Shown here: in pieces, positions 5,864 to 7,313 of the stretch
Position numbering within the stretch: position 1 is the stretch's first letter
Layout: every line of letters starts with the position of its first letter
Assembly (NCBI GenBank): GCA_964420325.1
Contig: CAYQSU010000094.1
Span: forward strand, 1 to 7,313
Direction: 5' to 3'
DNA: 7,313 nucleotides
DNA from: CAYQSU01 sp964420325
Lineage (GTDB): Bacteria > Pseudomonadota > Alphaproteobacteria > Rhodospirillales > Defluviicoccaceae
Notes under the pieces: model-generated
The model's database searches: none
Told to the model about the DNA's origin: nothing
The model's input: only the letters and a program-made list of their open reading frames with translations
Program-made: the position numbers and the translations under genes

Positions 5864-7313
5864 CGGGCCGAACCGGGGCAGCGGCCGGCCCTCCTCGCAG
5901 CAGCCGAGATCCGGCGCCCGGCCGGCGAAGTCGTCGTTGAAGGTGGCGAGCCGGACGCCGGCGTCGACCGCCCGCGATTGCGGCGCCAGCAGCGGCCGGT
6001 TGAGGGCGGCCGGGACCGCCCGCGCCGGGTCGGCCGGGGGGGCGAGCCCCTCCAGGAACAGCTGGCCGGCGGCGAGCGCCACCGCTCCTTCCCGCCCATA
6101 GAGCTCGCCCGACATCCGCGCCTCCAGAGGCGACTTGTAGGTGACGCCGTTCCAGCGCGCGAACGGCCCCTGCCCCCAGGCGTAGCCGTCGGCGCCGAAG
6201 TCGCAGCGGACCATCCGCCCGGTCGCCCGCAAGGCCGGGGCGGCGGTGCCGATGAACAGGTTGTTGCGGGTCACCACGTCGTTGACCGGATCGGGGCCCG
6301 GGCGGATGAGGAACGGGTTCCCCTGCCTCACCGAGGTGTTGTGGAGGATGAGCACGCCCGAGGTGTCGTTGTGCAGCTTGAACGGCGTGTAGCCGGTGTT
6401 GAGGATGACGTTCCGGTAGACGTAGACCGGGCCGCCCAGCACCGGCTGGGCGCTGATGCCGACGTGGCAGTTGGTGATCCGGTTGCGGAAGACGCGGACG
6501 TTGGTCAGCGCATAGTCGGCCTCGATCGCGTCGTCGACGCAGCTCTCGATCTCGTTGTCGTGGATGTCGCTCGCCGAGAGATGCCCGTTGCCGCTGTTGT
6601 TGACGGCGTCGCGGACCCCGGAGAAGCGGTTGTGGCGGACGGTGTGGCCGGCGCCGGTGATCCGGAGGCCGTAGACCCGCGGCGGCCTGCCCTCTGCCCG
6701 CGGCCAGCGGAGCGGCCCCTCGAACACGTTGTCGGTGATCAGGATTCCCGTCGATTCGCCGTACACCGCGCCCATGGCGACGAAGCCCCACTCGGCGACC
6801 TCGAAGCGGTTGTGGCGGACGACGAGGTCGTGCGCGCGGTCGGCGGCGACCAGCGCCTGGGCGTTGCGGAAGCCGAGACCCTCGAGCCAGACGTGGCGGG
6901 CGCCGGTGAGATCGAGGAGGAGCGGCGCGCCGCCGCCGTCGAGGATCGCCGTGCCCCGCTCGCGGCCGCGGATGACGATCGGGCGGAGGGCGGTGCCGGA
7001 GCGGGCGAGCCGGAGCCCGCCCCCGCCATGGACGCCGGGTGCGAGCTCGAGCACGTCCCCCGCCGCCGCCCCCTCGAGGGCGGCGCGGAGGCCCCGGAAC
7101 GGATCGTCGGCGGTGCCCGCGCCGCCGCCGCCTCCACCCGGGTCCGGGACGACGGGACGGATGCGGAGGCCGGCCGGCAGCGCCGGCTCGGGGCGCGTCA
7201 CGGCCGTGAGCCGGCGCGTCGTCGCGCCGCCGTCGGGATCGTCGAGACCGAGCTCGAGCTCGTAGGCCCCGCCCGGCTCGAGGCCGACGACGCTGCCGGC
7301 GAACAGCGCGCCG
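5849..7313 (-). CDS. Right-handed parallel beta-helix protein, 5' end outside window
   Basis: Partial gene; 487 codons are visible and the frame stays open to the window edge. The first visible 37 residues (GALFAGSVVGLEPGGAYEL ...) look like the end of an Ig/fibronectin-III-type beta domain. Then come a Gly6 linker (7118-7135 region) and GTADDPF, followed by a pectate-lyase/NosD-like beta helix. Successive coils each hold a short beta strand ending in an Asn-rich turn: VVRHNRF, LITDNVF, TVRHNRF, DIHDNEI, RVFRNRI, YVYRNVI, LILHNTS, VTRNNLF. The C-terminal FNDDFAGRAPDLG ... PLPRFGP tail is a familiar closing segment of such secreted proteins; here a CC pair replaces the more usual small/aromatic residues. 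Such proteins bind or cleave polysaccharides outside the cytoplasm, but no lyase catalytic set could be identified. The GTG at 7201 is an internal valine codon, not the start. A signal peptide, if present, is off the window. Confidence 0.9.
   Translation of the reverse strand, partial: GALFAGSVVGLEPGGAYELELGLDDPDGGATTRRLTAVTRPEPALPAGLRIRPVVPDPGGGGGGAGTADDPFRGLRAALEGAAAGDVLELAPGVHGGGGLRLARSGTALRPIVIRGRERGTAILDGGGAPLLLDLTGARHVWLEGLGFRNAQALVAADRAHDLVVRHNRFEVAEWGFVAMGAVYGESTGILITDNVFEGPLRWPRAEGRPPRVYGLRITGAGHTVRHNRFSGVRDAVNNSGNGHLSASDIHDNEIESCVDDAIEADYALTNVRVFRNRITNCHVGISAQPVLGGPVYVYRNVILNTGYTPFKLHNDTSGVLILHNTSVRQGNPFLIRPGPDPVNDVVTRNNLFIGTAAPALRATGRMVRCDFGADGYAWGQGPFARWNGVTYKSPLEARMSGELYGREGAVALAAGQLFLEGLAPPADPARAVPAALNRPLLAPQSRAVDAGVRLATFNDDFAGRAPDLGCCEEGRPLPRFGPRPSP

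Noticed and set aside
6036..6042. Run of seven G as a possible phase-variation tract
   Set aside because: It encodes ordinary Pro/Ala codons inside the beta-helix gene, and such short G runs are common in this composition.
4384..6099. 571-residue antisense frame opposite the flavoprotein
   Set aside because: High-GC DNA commonly leaves antisense frames open. The translation is Arg/Gly/Ala-rich without motifs, while the plus frame is clearly a flavoprotein.

Overview
The window is about 70% G+C, with strong G/C preference at third codon positions and a gene set typical of an alphaproteobacterium, most likely Rhodospirillales/Geminicoccales-like. That placement is inferred from base composition and protein style, not from a marker gene. 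No tRNA, rRNA, CRISPR array, insertion sequence or phage gene was seen.

Left part (1-880): a near-consensus Fur (iron) box at 6-24 lies directly in front of an unrecognised 169-residue protein gene (45-554, +). A 60-residue small protein gene (584-766, -) converges on it. This small gene has its own AT-rich promoter region (about 800-850), with a perfect TTGACA -35 element, a tandem 9-bp repeat and an imperfect palindrome that look like an operator.

Middle part (880-4272, all -): four genes follow each other in transcription order. They are a family 2 glycosyltransferase (4272-3313), a DjlA-type TerB/J-domain co-chaperone (3215-2475), a 10-TM EamA-type exporter (2429-1557), and an AmpD-type zinc N-acetylmuramoyl-L-alanine amidase with a C-terminal peptidoglycan-binding-like domain (1557-880). 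The last two share a TGATG stop/start overlap. The theme is loosely cell-envelope: glycan transfer, membrane-associated chaperone, export and murein cleavage.

Right part (4273-7313): a 204-bp divergent region with a CtrA-box-like sequence precedes a flavoprotein of the lipoamide dehydrogenase/transhydrogenase type (4477-5829, +). It keeps the C-terminal His/Glu pair but has lost both cysteines of the redox disulfide. Converging on it is a secreted-type right-handed parallel beta-helix protein (7313-5849, -). Reading through the window edge shows that its 5' end is cut off and that the GTG at 7201 is not its true start.

I do not see a convincing new multi-gene system. The points most worth a second look are the disulfide-less flavoprotein, the Fur-controlled unknown gene, and the repeat-bearing promoter of the small protein.
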